Assembly (NCBI RefSeq): GCF_002865645.1
Contig: NW_020194600.1
Coordinates: forward strand, 750,047-814,046
Direction: 5' to 3'
Length of the DNA stretch: 64,000 nt
Source: Hyaloscypha bicolor E
Lineage: Eukaryota > Ascomycota > Leotiomycetes > Helotiales > Hyaloscyphaceae
Shown here: positions 24,311 through 34,735 of the stretch, one piece after another
Position numbering within the stretch: the stretch's first letter is position 1
Layout: every line of letters begins with the position of its first letter
Made by a program: the position numbers and the translations under genes
Notes under the pieces: generated by a model
Database searches by the model: none
Told to the model about the DNA's origin: nothing
What the model saw: only the letters and a program-made list of their open reading frames with translations

Positions 24311-26059
24311 TTAATAAAGATATTAATAAAAGTATTAATAAAGAAAATATTAGTAAAGAATAAAAGCTTTTAATATTAATAGTAAAATTAAAAAAATATA
24401 GAAAAAAAATAGAGATTTTAGAATAAAAATAAAATAAAATTATAGTTTTATAGAAAATAAAGTTACTAGTATAGGGTAATTATATTATTATATAATTTCA
24501 TATTTACTTTTATTATTTATTAAGAATATATATTTCTTAGGAAAAAGTATTATTTAGAATTCTTAAGCCTTTCTAATTTAATAACTATATATTTAAAAAA
24601 TAAGAAATAAGTATAATTATATATACTAGAATAAGAGAATTCTTTTTATCTAAAAATTATAATTATAGTATTACTAAATATAGAGATATAGAAGTTTATA
24701 TAATAAGCTATATATAGAGATTTAAAGAGATTTAAATTACCTCGAATTATTTATAATTAGTAAAGTAAATTAGCTAATTATATAAGTTAAGTATAGTTTA
24801 ATTATTATTAGTATATCTTAGCTTTTATAAATTAGTAAGAGAAAAAATATTTATATCTTTATCTTTATAACTATAATACCTAAAATTATAATTTTTTTAA
24901 TATTTAAATATACTTAATCTAGGGCTATTAAATACTAATATTTCTATTTTTAGATATTATTTATTATAAATTTATTTAGATTTAAATAATTATATTAAAT
25001 ATATATTTTTATATTCTAAAAATAAATAATAAAAATATAACTATACTAGCTTTAATCTTAGCCTTAATCTTAATCTTAACCTCTTTCTAAAAATAACTTT
25101 AATTCTAATATATAATACTATTATTAAAGCTTTTCTTTATTAAAAATATATTAAATATAGCTTTAAGTAATAGCTCTAGTAAAGGCAAAAGTAATAGAAA
25201 AGATAATAAAGCTATAAATAAATAAATAAAAAATATTTATAATATATCCTCTAATAATTTAGACTTAGTCTATAATATTCTCTCTTATTAATATATTTAA
25301 CTAATAAATCCTTTTATTCTTTAATTTCCTTCTTATATATAATCTTCTTTTTCTTTTCTATAATAATACTTTAATTTTCTTATATTACCTAATAATATTA
25401 CTAAAGTAGTAAAGCGAATTAATAATAAGGCTAAAGTTAGAGAAATAGAGCTATACTAGGGCAGGAAGCTAAAAAAATTAGAGAAAGATAAGGCAAATCT
25501 AGAGGCAAGCTTAGTATATATTTACGGAACCAAATTCTCTTAAGCTTATATTACTTATAGTAATAAGAAGAAATCAAGAGGCCCTTTTAAATACTATATA
25601 GTTATAGAAAGCAAATTTAATAGTATTTATATAAATTATAAATATAATAATAATAATAATAAAATCTATACTTTCTATTAACTTAATACTAATTCTACTA
25701 AGTCTAGAAAGCCTTATTCTATATCTATAAAACCCTTTATATTAAAGCTTTAACTATCTATAAAATATAAAAAGCAAGTATAAAAATAGATATAAGATTA
25801 GAAAATAATAGGGAAAAAGATTATAATAAAGGAGGATAAGAATACTAGAGAAAAAGGGAATAAAGAAGATATAGATAATTCGAGTAATATAGGTAGTATA
25901 GAGAATATAGAAAGTAAGGGAGATAGAGATATATCTCATAATCTATGGGATTTGCCTTACGGACTATATAAGCTAAGGGGAGGTTAGGAGTAGTCGAGAA
26001 TAAGGTATATATGCTATACTTTTTTTTTTTTTAGTAAGGTGTGGTGGGGGGGTGTGGGC

Positions 26060-26132
26060 GCGAAAATCAGAAAATCAGAAAATCACTTTTCGCTTCTCGG
26101 ATTTGTCCGCTAGCCCGCTAATGGCCTCAGTA
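26060..26132 (-). repeat. Right terminal inverted repeat
   Basis: This is the reverse complement of the left repeat with five mismatches clustered in the outer 18 bases. It ends GGCCTCAGTA, with normal-composition DNA starting immediately after. Confidence 0.8.
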
Positions 26133-26652
26133 ACTTGGCCCAACTCGGAGGAACGCCCGTCCACCCAAGATTAAAGGTCTCGATAAGCAATGTTCGATTT
26201 TGAAGCGTGAGAAGTTGAAAGTGCGAGAACGCGTAGCCATTAGGCTCTAAATTTATTGACCTCCCGCATTTTAGCGAGGTAGGTGCATGTAGGAATGGCT
26301 ACTTTCACTCCCAATCTAATCCAACCTCCTTTCATCTCATCGACAGCATATTTCCCCCATAACTGAACTGGCTCGAATTATAGCGAAAAGTTCCCAAATA
26401 CGACTCGAGTTGCATTGACACCCTCGAAATTATGTGGCCATTCTATGCCATGGTCGGACCCTTGGGAAAGCGGGGATAATGTGGGCCTCATCACTCCTTA
26501 TCAAGACGCTCACGCTCAAGAGTGGGCTTTATACATCGCCAATGCCAGTATAGTCTTTGGTTCTGCGGTGGGAATTCCTTCATCCCCCCTTGTTGCCTCG
26601 AAAAAGTACATACAATAAGCGCGTGTCAATTCTCCCCGGCAACTATTGAAGC
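26133..26652. other. Promoter region of Zn2Cys6 gene
   Basis: Unique sequence of normal composition lies between the element end and the regulator start codon. No gene is supported. The large element thus lies about 0.5 kb upstream of the regulator. Confidence 0.5.
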
Positions 26653-29046
26653 ATGTCAGAGCTCGGCATCGAGCTCGGAGACGACGGCCAACAAGGAAGC
26701 AGCGGCCGCCCAGGACGAGTATGGCGAGCATGTCTTGAGTGTCGGAAGAAAAAGGTATGAGAAGCCTCGTAGCTCAGAATCGTCTACTTCCGCTCACCGC
26801 TGGATGTAGAGTAAATGTGACGGCAATGATGTTTGCAAGCCTTGCAGGAATCGAAACCGAGCCTGTATATATCCTGAGAGCAATGACAATGCTTCAACAA
26901 GCCGACAGTGAGTAAGCGCTGTTACTATTTTGACTGTTGCTGACTCTGTCTAGGTTCTTGGCGACTCTGGATGAGCGTTTCCAGAAAGTCGATACGTTAT
27001 GTCAGCATATGGAGAAGATGCTGGCCAAGTTTAATGAAGTTATTGGAAGTCTTGAGTCTCTCAAACATCAAGTTCCTAATACTTCTGTCCATATGTCCCA
27101 GCCAATGCACAATAAGACAGCGAATAAACCTGATTTAGGTGACACGATGTCCTCAAATGGTGCTCAGGTAGCTCTTATTGAGGACGGCCAAGTCGATGAG
27201 GGCGAGGAATTCGAAGATGGGAATGAAGAGGCAGACGACGAAACCCCTATCAATATCCAGGACCACGTGATGACCCGAGATTCGTACGGCAAACTCAGAT
27301 ATGTTGGAGGCACTGGGACAATGGTCTTGATCGAAGCATTGAAGACATTGAGCCCAGAAGCCGGAACGGGCAACACTCCACCGACTCCAGTTGACCTTCG
27401 ACATCGTGAAACTAATACGAGCATTCTTGAGCTACCTTTCTTCGATCGTGGACGAACTTGGCCTCCATTACCGTTCCTCCCAAAGGCAGAACAACTGATT
27501 CGACCTCCTCGCTACGTCTCCGATCTTCTTGTCAACCTCTACTTTGATCACTTGCATTTCTCTATGCCCGTGATATACAAGCCACATTTCATGCAGCGGT
27601 ATAATGTATTAATTAATGATCGGTCAGGGGAAACTCTTGATCCTGGCTTTCTGTCTGTCTTCTTTGCTGTCTGTGCGTGCGCTTCTGGACTGTTGCCTCG
27701 AGAGCCTGGAAATCCCGGCATGTTCACGGGCTTACAATACTATGAAAGCGCTCTTTTACTGTATTACAAGTCGACTGGAGAGGGCTCTATTGAACAAGTT
27801 CAATGTTTGGCATTGCTCTCCATATGCACTGCTTGCTGGAATACCCTCACGCAAAGCTGGAAGTTTGCTGGTCAAGCAGTCCGAGCAGCTCAAGATTTAG
27901 GGTTACATGTAAATCTGTCTCCACATGATATTTGATCAAGCTGAATTTTCTCCCAGAGATCTCCGGAAAGAGGGACTGGTGAGACTCTGAAAGAAGAGTT
28001 ATGCCGCCGAGTCTGGTGGAGCGTTTACGGATTAGACAGGTAAATCCCAGTCAGTTCCACCCGGATTACCGTTCTGACCTTTTTCAGACTCCTTTCAATC
28101 TGCCTCGGTCGGCCCATGGGCGTAGAAGACTCTGACTGCGATTGCGAGATACCTCTGGACCTCGATGATGACGAGCTAGAATCGTATTGCAAAGAGCAAC
28201 CAGATCTCAGAATCAAGCCAGCAACACCTTCGCAACTCGCCGGCTTCATAGCTTTCTCCAAGCTCTGTCAAATATTTGGAAAGGTTATTCGTGCCGTCAA
28301 TCCGCTTCGATGGCAGAACGGCCGCAGGAGGTCTACGACGAGTCGATTATCCGGAAAGGAGAAATTATTCGAGTCGCTCGACGCCGATTTATTTGAATGG
28401 CTCAACACAGTACCTGATTCGATCAGATTCTCTGCAAATAGTGTGAATTATGACTCGCCTCATCTGACGGTGGGCGTCATTCTCTACATCGTGCATGCGG
28501 CTTGTGTGATAAATCTCCACAGGTGATCGAACCTCACTCCTTAATGCAGGATGTCCTAACTCTTTCAGACCTCTCATTCCCGACCTCAACCGTGTCTCTT
28601 TCTCCAGCAAGCACCCTTCCTTCCTCCAATGCGTCAACGCAGCGAGAAGTTGTATCGGGGTGGCAGAACTCATCCAAGCTCGCGTCCCTCCGTCCCACCA
28701 CCTAGCATTCTGCACGCACTACCTTGCACTCTCAGGAGTCCTGATGTAAGTTTGGCTCTTCCATCTTTGCCATCAGTTCTAATCTCACCCCAGACTCCGC
28801 CTTTCGTCTCTCACCCACGAAGACGCCACCGGTGACGTTGAAGCATGTATTCATTTTCTAACCCAACTCGAAAATGTTTGGGCTGGGGCTCGGCGAAGTA
28901 GACTGATCATTGAAGAGTTATTAAAGCAGAGTAGGATATCGACAAGTATTTGGGATATGAGCGGGATTGGCGCAGACGAAATGGGGGAGTACATGCTTGG
29001 AGAGGAGGGTATTGGTATTGACTTACGAGGATTCGACTTTGGGTAA
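26653..29046 (+). CDS. Zn2Cys6 transcription factor with fungal_trans-type domain
   Basis: Exons 26653-26754, 26810-26907, 26954-27908, 27957-28039, 28088-28522, 28569-28745 and 28794-29046 encode 700 residues. The zinc cluster spans the first intron: CLEC RKKKSK C, then five residues, CKPC, six residues and the last Cys (CX2CX6CX5CX2CX6C), with a basic start and the linker following. Residues about 51-85 form a heptad-like stretch (LDERFQKVDTLCQHMEKML) that would dimerise. An acidic low-complexity linker follows. From about residue 210 the regulator middle-homology region is recognisable, including VNLYFDHLHFSMPVIYKPHF, AQDLGLH and RRVWWSVYGLDRLLSICLGRP. Intron positions were set by these motifs and all phases agree. 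The target genes are unknown. The nearest candidates are the DLH gene downstream and the sugar pair across the 9 kb element. Confidence 0.9.
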
Positions 29047-29629
29047 ATAGGCCTAATTCAATTCGTGACTTGAGAATGCTCAGCTTTGTCTCCTATCAAT
29101 GTCACAATTTTTCGAGGACATTTCAATCTTTATTTCGTCGAATGTACCAAATCGGTGGGGACATTGAGCTGCTACAATTTCCCACAACTTGGGGCTTGTT
29201 CGTGCGTATATGTGCAGGCAAGTCTGGTTCTTTGCAACGCTTGCATCTTGCCTTCAAGATCAAGCCTTTCCTCTCGATCGTCGGCGCTCGCTCGTCAAAT
29301 CGATGCACACTTGGCTTGTAGGCGTCACATGTAGCTCGTCCCTCGTTCGTCCGCCAACGCTCTCCACGATATGGCCCCCAATTCCAAACGTGACAAATAA
29401 CTCAAGGGCTTTATTTGACACTCAGATCGACTCGATATTCTCAAAAAGTCGGTAATATATAAGATACTGAATATTCCCGATAATTCAAACAGACCATTAT
29501 TCTGAATAACTGGACAATGCAGAAGAGGAATAACTGAATGTCCCCTACAATTTGGTACATTAGCACCACACCAAGGGGGAATCCAATATATAAGACACCT
29601 TCTTAAGATTATATAGCGCAAAGCAGCAG
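29047..29629. other. Intergenic, no supported gene
   Basis: No coding motif is seen. Short frames overlap on both strands without splice or start support. Confidence 0.4.
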
Positions 29630-30006
29630 ATGGGAACTTTAGTATGCAAGTCCACCACTTAGATAAATGGAAGATATACTCTAACTTCCACCACTAGAAC
29701 ACGTTCAATATAGTTGCCAAGGCGCATGCGCTCCTGATCCATGCCTTGGAATCAGAAACAAAGCGCCAAGAACTCGTTAAATCCCACGCCGATAACCCAC
29801 GACACATCTTGGGCACAGTCAAGGCACTCCATTTCAAGCCAGATGACACAGATTATCCAAGGAAGACGATCCGAGCGCATTCAGCAACAAAGGATGTGCC
29901 GATACTCCAAGGGGTATACATTCAGATGATACCGGTGACTTGGGAAGGCGAAACGAGGGGAATGTATACTAGAACCATTTTAATAGAAGATTCGGACCAA
30001 TTGTAG
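29630..30006 (+). CDS. Small hypothetical protein
   Basis: A two-exon model, 29630-29641 and 29698-30006, gives 106 residues. The intron starts GTATGC, contains CTAAC and ends ACTAG, and the frame of the second exon stays open across the junction. The sequence has ordinary composition, with a helical start (VAKAHALLIHALE), a basic middle and a beta-rich end (VYIQMIPVTWEG). No family is recognised. Its stop lies 39 nt from the stop of the convergent dienelactone hydrolase gene. The first exon is only four codons, so the start is the weak point. The frame could instead be the 3' end of a decayed longer gene. Confidence 0.45.
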
Positions 30007-30045
30007 GGTAACGGAAGAGAAACCGAAGCGCCGACCCGCAAAACA

Positions 30046-30953
30046 TCAACCAATCCACTTCTTAAACCACCTCAAAGCCTGCTCCTCCGCCTTCTCAGCA
30101 GCCGCCATCTGCACCTCATCCTTCTCATCACACCTCAACGCAAACCCATGTTTCGTCCCCTCAAAAATCACAACTTCATACGGCTCCTCCTTCTCCAGTT
30201 TCTTCAGAATCTGAGCCTCTTTCGGCGGCACCCAGAGATCGTTTTCCGCCAAGGCCATGGACAACGGAACCTTGGCCTTCTTGATATCTTCCGGTATCTC
30301 AAATCGAGCAGGATGAGCCGTGAATGCTGCATCAACGAGAGGTATGGACTCTGTTGAACCATGGCCTGAGTCGTTTTGACCGAGAAGGATTGAGTACTGA
30401 CCACCCCAGCAGAATCCAACGACGCCGATTTTGGTATCAGCGGTCGCCGGGTCGGCTCGGAGCGCTCGCATGAAGTCGAAGACGACCGGTTTGGCCTTAG
30501 ATCGTCGGGTATGGAAAGCTGGGCCGGCAAGGAGGAAGACAGCTTTGAGGGCCAAGAATGGCTTGACGAAGATGCTGTAGAGAAGCGAGGAGGGCGCTTC
30601 ATAGGCGGCTGTGACGCGCATGCATTCGGCAGCCTTTGGAGCAGCTCCGTTGCCTGGCAATCGAGTGTGAATACATGGAGCGATAGATGTGGAAGGATTT
30701 ACTGACCTCTCATGAAATCTGGTATATAGACTGTATAACCACCATTTTTGGCATATTTGTCGGCAAGGAGCCTACTGTTTGGAAACTTCCACCCGAAGAT
30801 GTCGGTGATGAATATAATTATTCCTTTTCCTGGTGTCCCTTCATCTGGCCGAGTCACATAGGCTGGGAGGCCGTGAAATTGGATCTGAACTCCAGTCGGC
30901 TTGCCTGTATGGATAGCTCCACCCACACAGTCGCGACATTGAACGGCATCCAT
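30046..30953 (-). CDS. Dienelactone hydrolase family protein
   Basis: Minus-strand exons 30953-30707 and 30653-30046 give 284 residues. The fold is alpha/beta-hydrolase of the DLH type. The nucleophile is C164 in GFCWGG, the acid is D221 in AENDLW and the base is H251 in GTKHGFA, which is the Cys-Asp-His triad of the family. The N-terminal CRDC motif (C6, C9) is typical of fungal members related to yeast AIM2. No signal peptide is seen, so it is probably cytosolic. The family hydrolyses lactones in aromatic breakdown, but most fungal paralogues have no assigned substrate. The intron (GTCAGT donor) was fixed by the frame joining MRG to NGAAPKAAE. Confidence 0.88.
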
Positions 30954-31411
30954 TTTTTACTTCTCAGCTAGAAATTGATTGTCGAAGGTGTCGGAAGAGG
31001 CAATATTCAGCCTTGGAGGGGTTGAAGGAAATCCGTCTTTTTGCATGTGAGCTCACGTGGCACCACCATGGGGCTGTGCAAAGCCACCGAATCTCAGGGT
31101 TACACATTTGGGGATTGTGGCGTTTTGGCTGGCCTGATAAAACAAGGCTTGCATATTATCATGCAAGGGACATTAGCATCTTGCCTCTGATATCTTCTGA
31201 AAGTAGAAATGACGAAGGCACAGAGCGATTTTGATGGCTGTCTACGAGATATATGAAGAGGAAACGGAAATGAACGAAATTTCTGAGAACTTCAGAAATC
31301 ATATCACACACATATCTATTGGCTTTATTATCTATACCAACAAGAACGCCACTCGCTTCCCACAGCCATATGCAACAAAGTAAAGCCTTCAATCGTATGA
31401 TATATAGGTAA
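30954..31411. other. Intergenic between two minus-strand genes
   Basis: This stretch contains the promoter of the DLH gene and the 3' end of the next gene. No additional gene is supported. Confidence 0.4.
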
Positions 31412-32624
31412 TCAAGAGACAGCCTCCGCTTGGGCAACCAGTCTCGCTCTCCAATCATTACATACCTCCTCGAAGCCTCCTACAACGTCCCCACATACGC
31501 CAGCACATTCTCGGTTGCCCAGTCTTTCTGACCAATTATGTCTCTTTAGCCATCTTTCTCCTTCTTCTCTGGCATCTTCTTCTTTCCTCATCTCAGCTAC
31601 TAGTTCTCGTGCACTTCGTAATCGTCGTGTAGCAGTGGTTGTTGTCTGTCTTGACATGTGAAGGGTGTCAGATAGGTAGTTCAGTGTTTGGACTAGGTCG
31701 GCGGTGAGGGTATGGAGCTGTGTTAGGGAGTTGAATGCTGCCGCTGTGGGCCGAGGCATAGATTCGCCAATGGTGACGAGAAGGGGCATTAGGTCGTCAA
31801 TGAAGTCTTCATCGGGTGGTGCTACTACAGGAGAAAGCACGGCGTATGCGAGGGATTGCAGGAGCCGGGATTGATGCATCAAGTGTGTTGAGAGCGCTGA
31901 GTGTGCAGTTATGAGTCTGTATGATCATTAGAAAAGGTATGTAGAAACTCAATGGAGATATATACCTTGTAGCTCCACCCTCGACACCAGACTGGCTTCC
32001 CAAATCCTTCAGCCCTTCGATCACCCTCTTCACAACGCCATCCCTATCAGTGCCATTATTCTCCATGCCCCTCCGAGCCAAACTCTCAACCATATCCATC
32101 CTCGACACGAGCCCAACAGGCATACCAGCCGACTCAAGATCTGAATCGCCTCCATAATCACTCCCATCGTACTCGCTCGTTTGTCTCCTATGTCCTCGAC
32201 CACCGCCAGGAGGGAATAATCCGGAGGGCTTCAGCGACCCCTCCACAGGCGAGCTCGACACATCCACCCCGCTATCTCTTGTCTGCCCACCATCTCCCTC
32301 CTCTTTCACCTCCTGAAAATTCATCTCCGGCTCCCCGTACTCATCCTCCTCTCCGCTCCCCTCTTCGTCACCCCAAGCATCCGCCAGCTCATCTGCCAGA
32401 TTCCCAAGTCCATTTGAAGGCGGCGCCGGCCCCCCACTGCTAAACACATCTATTCCGATAGAATCCGAGCGTTGCAGACTGTTCCGGTTAGGCGTCGTAG
32501 GAGTATGTATAGAAGTTTTGGAGTGTCTGCGAGGGCTTTCGTTATATGATTGCGGCGAAGCAAAGGAGAGATCGATGTTCGACGGGTGTCTGCTATGCCT
32601 CGGCGTCTTTGGAGATGAAGGCAT
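31412..32624 (-). CDS. Hypothetical protein, Ser-rich N-terminus and helical C-terminus
   Basis: Minus-strand exons 32624-31966 and 31916-31412 give 387 residues. The first about 200 residues are Ser/Pro/Gly-rich and look disordered, with an acidic patch (ADELADAWGDEEGSGEED) near residue 85. The part after the intron is almost entirely helical, including LNYLSDTLHMSRQTTTTATRRLRSARELVAEMRKEE written here in part as a probable coiled coil (about residues 295-345). It ends with a short Trp-containing tail. The pattern suggests a scaffold or cytoskeleton-associated protein, but I do not recognise the family. It is divergent from NAA20 with a 616-nt shared upstream region. Confidence 0.75.
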
Positions 32625-33240
32625 TGTGTAGTATACACCAAGTCTATATTCTCGTCCTGGCTCGATCGTCTTCCTTCTTAACCCCCAAATGTCTTGATCA
32701 AAGCTTACGATCCTCCTTTGTTCCCTGAGCTCCCTGGCCCCTGGTTTCGCACTCCGGTCAGCAAAGTCTCGTGGGAATGTGCGTATGACACGTCGGAAAG
32801 CGCGCCGTGGACGTCGAGACAGGAGATGTATTATTTTGGTCGTTGTCCGGGTCGACGTGGAGACGGCAGGGTTCAGTAATTTCTTACGTTGATCCCATAG
32901 CAGAATTGCTGGTCAATAACCAGGCTCGTGTATCTGCGATTGGCGGCGGTGACCCCTGTCGACAAGATGACAACATGCGCAGATATTTCTTTTGCTACGA
33001 ATCATACCAGAACACAAAGTGACGTTTTCCACGTTGTGAATCCGAATCGGGGGTTTCGAGGTGTTTGGTGAGGTCACCGCGTGGCTGGAACCTGGGGTTG
33101 ATCCGTTCCGCGGGACCAGGAACCTTCGTGACTTCACCTGATCAGATGAACTTTACATCAAGTCCTTTTCAACCCGAGAAACCACACAAAAATTCCGCTC
33201 CGTCACAGGCACCAACCTCCCAAGAGCTACTCCACCGAAG
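32625..33240. promoter_or_regulatory. Shared upstream region of two divergent genes
   Basis: Both the minus-strand hypothetical gene and NAA20 start from this 616-nt interval. No frame inside is supported as coding, and no specific operator could be identified. Confidence 0.45.
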
Positions 33241-33863
33241 ATGACATCCCTCCGCCCCTTCCACGCAACAGACGTCTTCAAATTCAACCCCACCAACCTG
33301 GACCCTCTGACCGAGACTTACGACCTAAATTTCTACTTCTCCTACCTAGCTCGATGGCCACACCTCTTCAACGTAGCTGAGGGTCTGGACGGGACTATCG
33401 ATGGCTACAGCACTGCCCCTCTATCCCCTCTACGAAAGTCTCCGCTAACGTTGTCCCAGTAATGGGCAAGCTCGAATCTTCCCCAAGCTACTACATCCAT
33501 TCCGAGCATTACCTCCCCTTCCACGCCCACATTACCGCTCTGACTGTTGCCCCGCATGCCCGCCGTTTAGGCCTGGCCCGCACTCTCTCTTCCTCCCTCG
33601 AGAATTCCGGAGACGAGTATGATGCCTGGTTCGTGGATCTCTTCGTTCGGAAGAGCAATAAAGTTGCCCAAGGCTTGTACAAAGGGCTGGGATACAGTGT
33701 ATTCAGGGTAGTGAAGGACTATTACAATGATGACCCGACGGACGAGACGAAGGATAGTGAGGATGGGTGGGATATGAGGAAGCAGTTAAAACGGGATGTG
33801 CATGGGAAGCATGTGAGGAGCGATGGGGAGAAGTATATGGTTAGCCCGGAGGACGTTTGGTGA
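33241..33863 (+). CDS. NAA20: N-terminal acetyltransferase NatB catalytic subunit
   Basis: Exons 33241-33409 and 33460-33863 encode 190 residues. The start (MTSLRPFHATDVFKFNPTNLD), the LARWP segment and the TALTVAPHARRLGLA acetyl-CoA loop (RxxGxA) are those of Naa20/Nat3, the GNAT enzyme that acetylates nascent chains beginning Met-Asp, Met-Glu, Met-Asn and Met-Gln on the ribosome together with Naa25. FVRKSNKVAQGLYKGLGY is the family's conserved late helix. The intron is unusual: joining GY to IMGK requires a GC donor (A|GCACTG) with a normal CTAAC branch and CAG acceptor. Alternative GT donors nearby lose the conserved GYI. Length is normal for the subunit. Confidence 0.88.
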
Positions 33864-34735
33864 AAGGGAAAGAGAGCTGGGAACGTTTCTTGAAAGAAAA
33901 GGGAGGTTAGCCTCTCCTAGCCTGGGAAGAAAGACGGGTTCTGCTTGAGGGGCAGTGAGGTCCTGTGCCTGATCGACGCCTCATCATTTGCGGAAGCAAA
34001 AAGCTACTGGCCTCTGGAGCTCTGAAATGAGGGTGCGCGAATCCACTAATTGCCTTCACTAATGGGAGAAGGATGGCTTCGCAACAGACCTTTCAATGTC
34101 CTAGCTTATGGAAGCATTTACTCCGCCAATGTCCAGAAGTCCCTGGGATATTTGAAATATTCCCGATGCATCATATGTTGTGGGCTAGTTATAGGAAGCG
34201 CTCCTCAGCACAGTGAACTCTATTCAAGAGTATCTTTCATCTGATCCTCAACCTCTCGAGTGAATCCTGACTCCGCAGCTTTTGTTGCAAATCAGCACCT
34301 CTGTTTACATTCGTCATCCCGGGCTCGCCTTCACCATAGCACCGGACCACACCCCCCTTTAACCCCTGAATATTTTGCTGTACATTGATTCAAGGTTCGG
34401 GGATATCTTAGGGACAACGAGATTCGCTTAATCGTGGACGAAGTCGGAATCAACTCGGAATCGAGCACCATGAAACCCCCATCATCGGCATTCAGCCGAT
34501 AGTTACCATTGATCACCTCCACAACAGGGTCGTATGCGAATCATGCGATACACAAAGGCGTTGTAAATGTATGGTAAAGAGCAAATTGAAATAGAGATTC
34601 CCGAAAGAAATAACGACGAAGAGAGAGGAGCAAGTCTACGTAAGAGCAGGAGTTGCTCATGAGAAGACAAAACAGTCTCAATTCCTTCTATTCCACTTTT
34701 CCAAACCCAGCATGAACATTCTCCAATCTCACTAC
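33864..34735. other. Intergenic, convergent 3' regions
   Basis: This lies between the NAA20 stop and the stop of the large minus-strand gene. Short frames only; nothing supported. Confidence 0.45.

Larger units (their letters stand above)
17335..25935. other. Saturated RIP tract without genes
   Basis: CpA and its complement TpG are nearly absent on both strands over 8.6 kb, and CpG is also rare, while CT, AG, CC and GG remain. This is the pattern left by exhaustive C-to-T change at CpA. All six frames are full of stops; the longest open frame (25754-25939, minus) is a low-complexity Ile/Leu/Tyr string. Confidence 0.85.
17162..26132. mobile_element. 9 kb TIR element, heavily RIP-mutated
   Basis: Two inverted copies of a 73-bp sequence (17162-17234 and 26060-26132, five mismatches, no gaps, 55 inner bases identical) bound an 8.97 kb block. 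Each end reads TACTGAGGCC inward, and similarity stops exactly at the TA, so a TA target-site duplication is likely. That points to a DNA transposon with TA preference (Tc1/mariner-like or a relative) or a larger cargo-bearing element. The interior (about 17335-25935) is extremely AT-rich with almost no CA or TG, so any transposase is destroyed. Faint coding texture is left near 25430-25560, where in-frame TAG codons could be former CAG. The family cannot be named. Confidence 0.75.

Noticed and set aside
25754..25939. Open frame of 61 codons in the AT-rich tract
   Set aside because: It is an Ile/Leu/Tyr/Phe string expected by chance in RIP-mutated DNA and has no motif.
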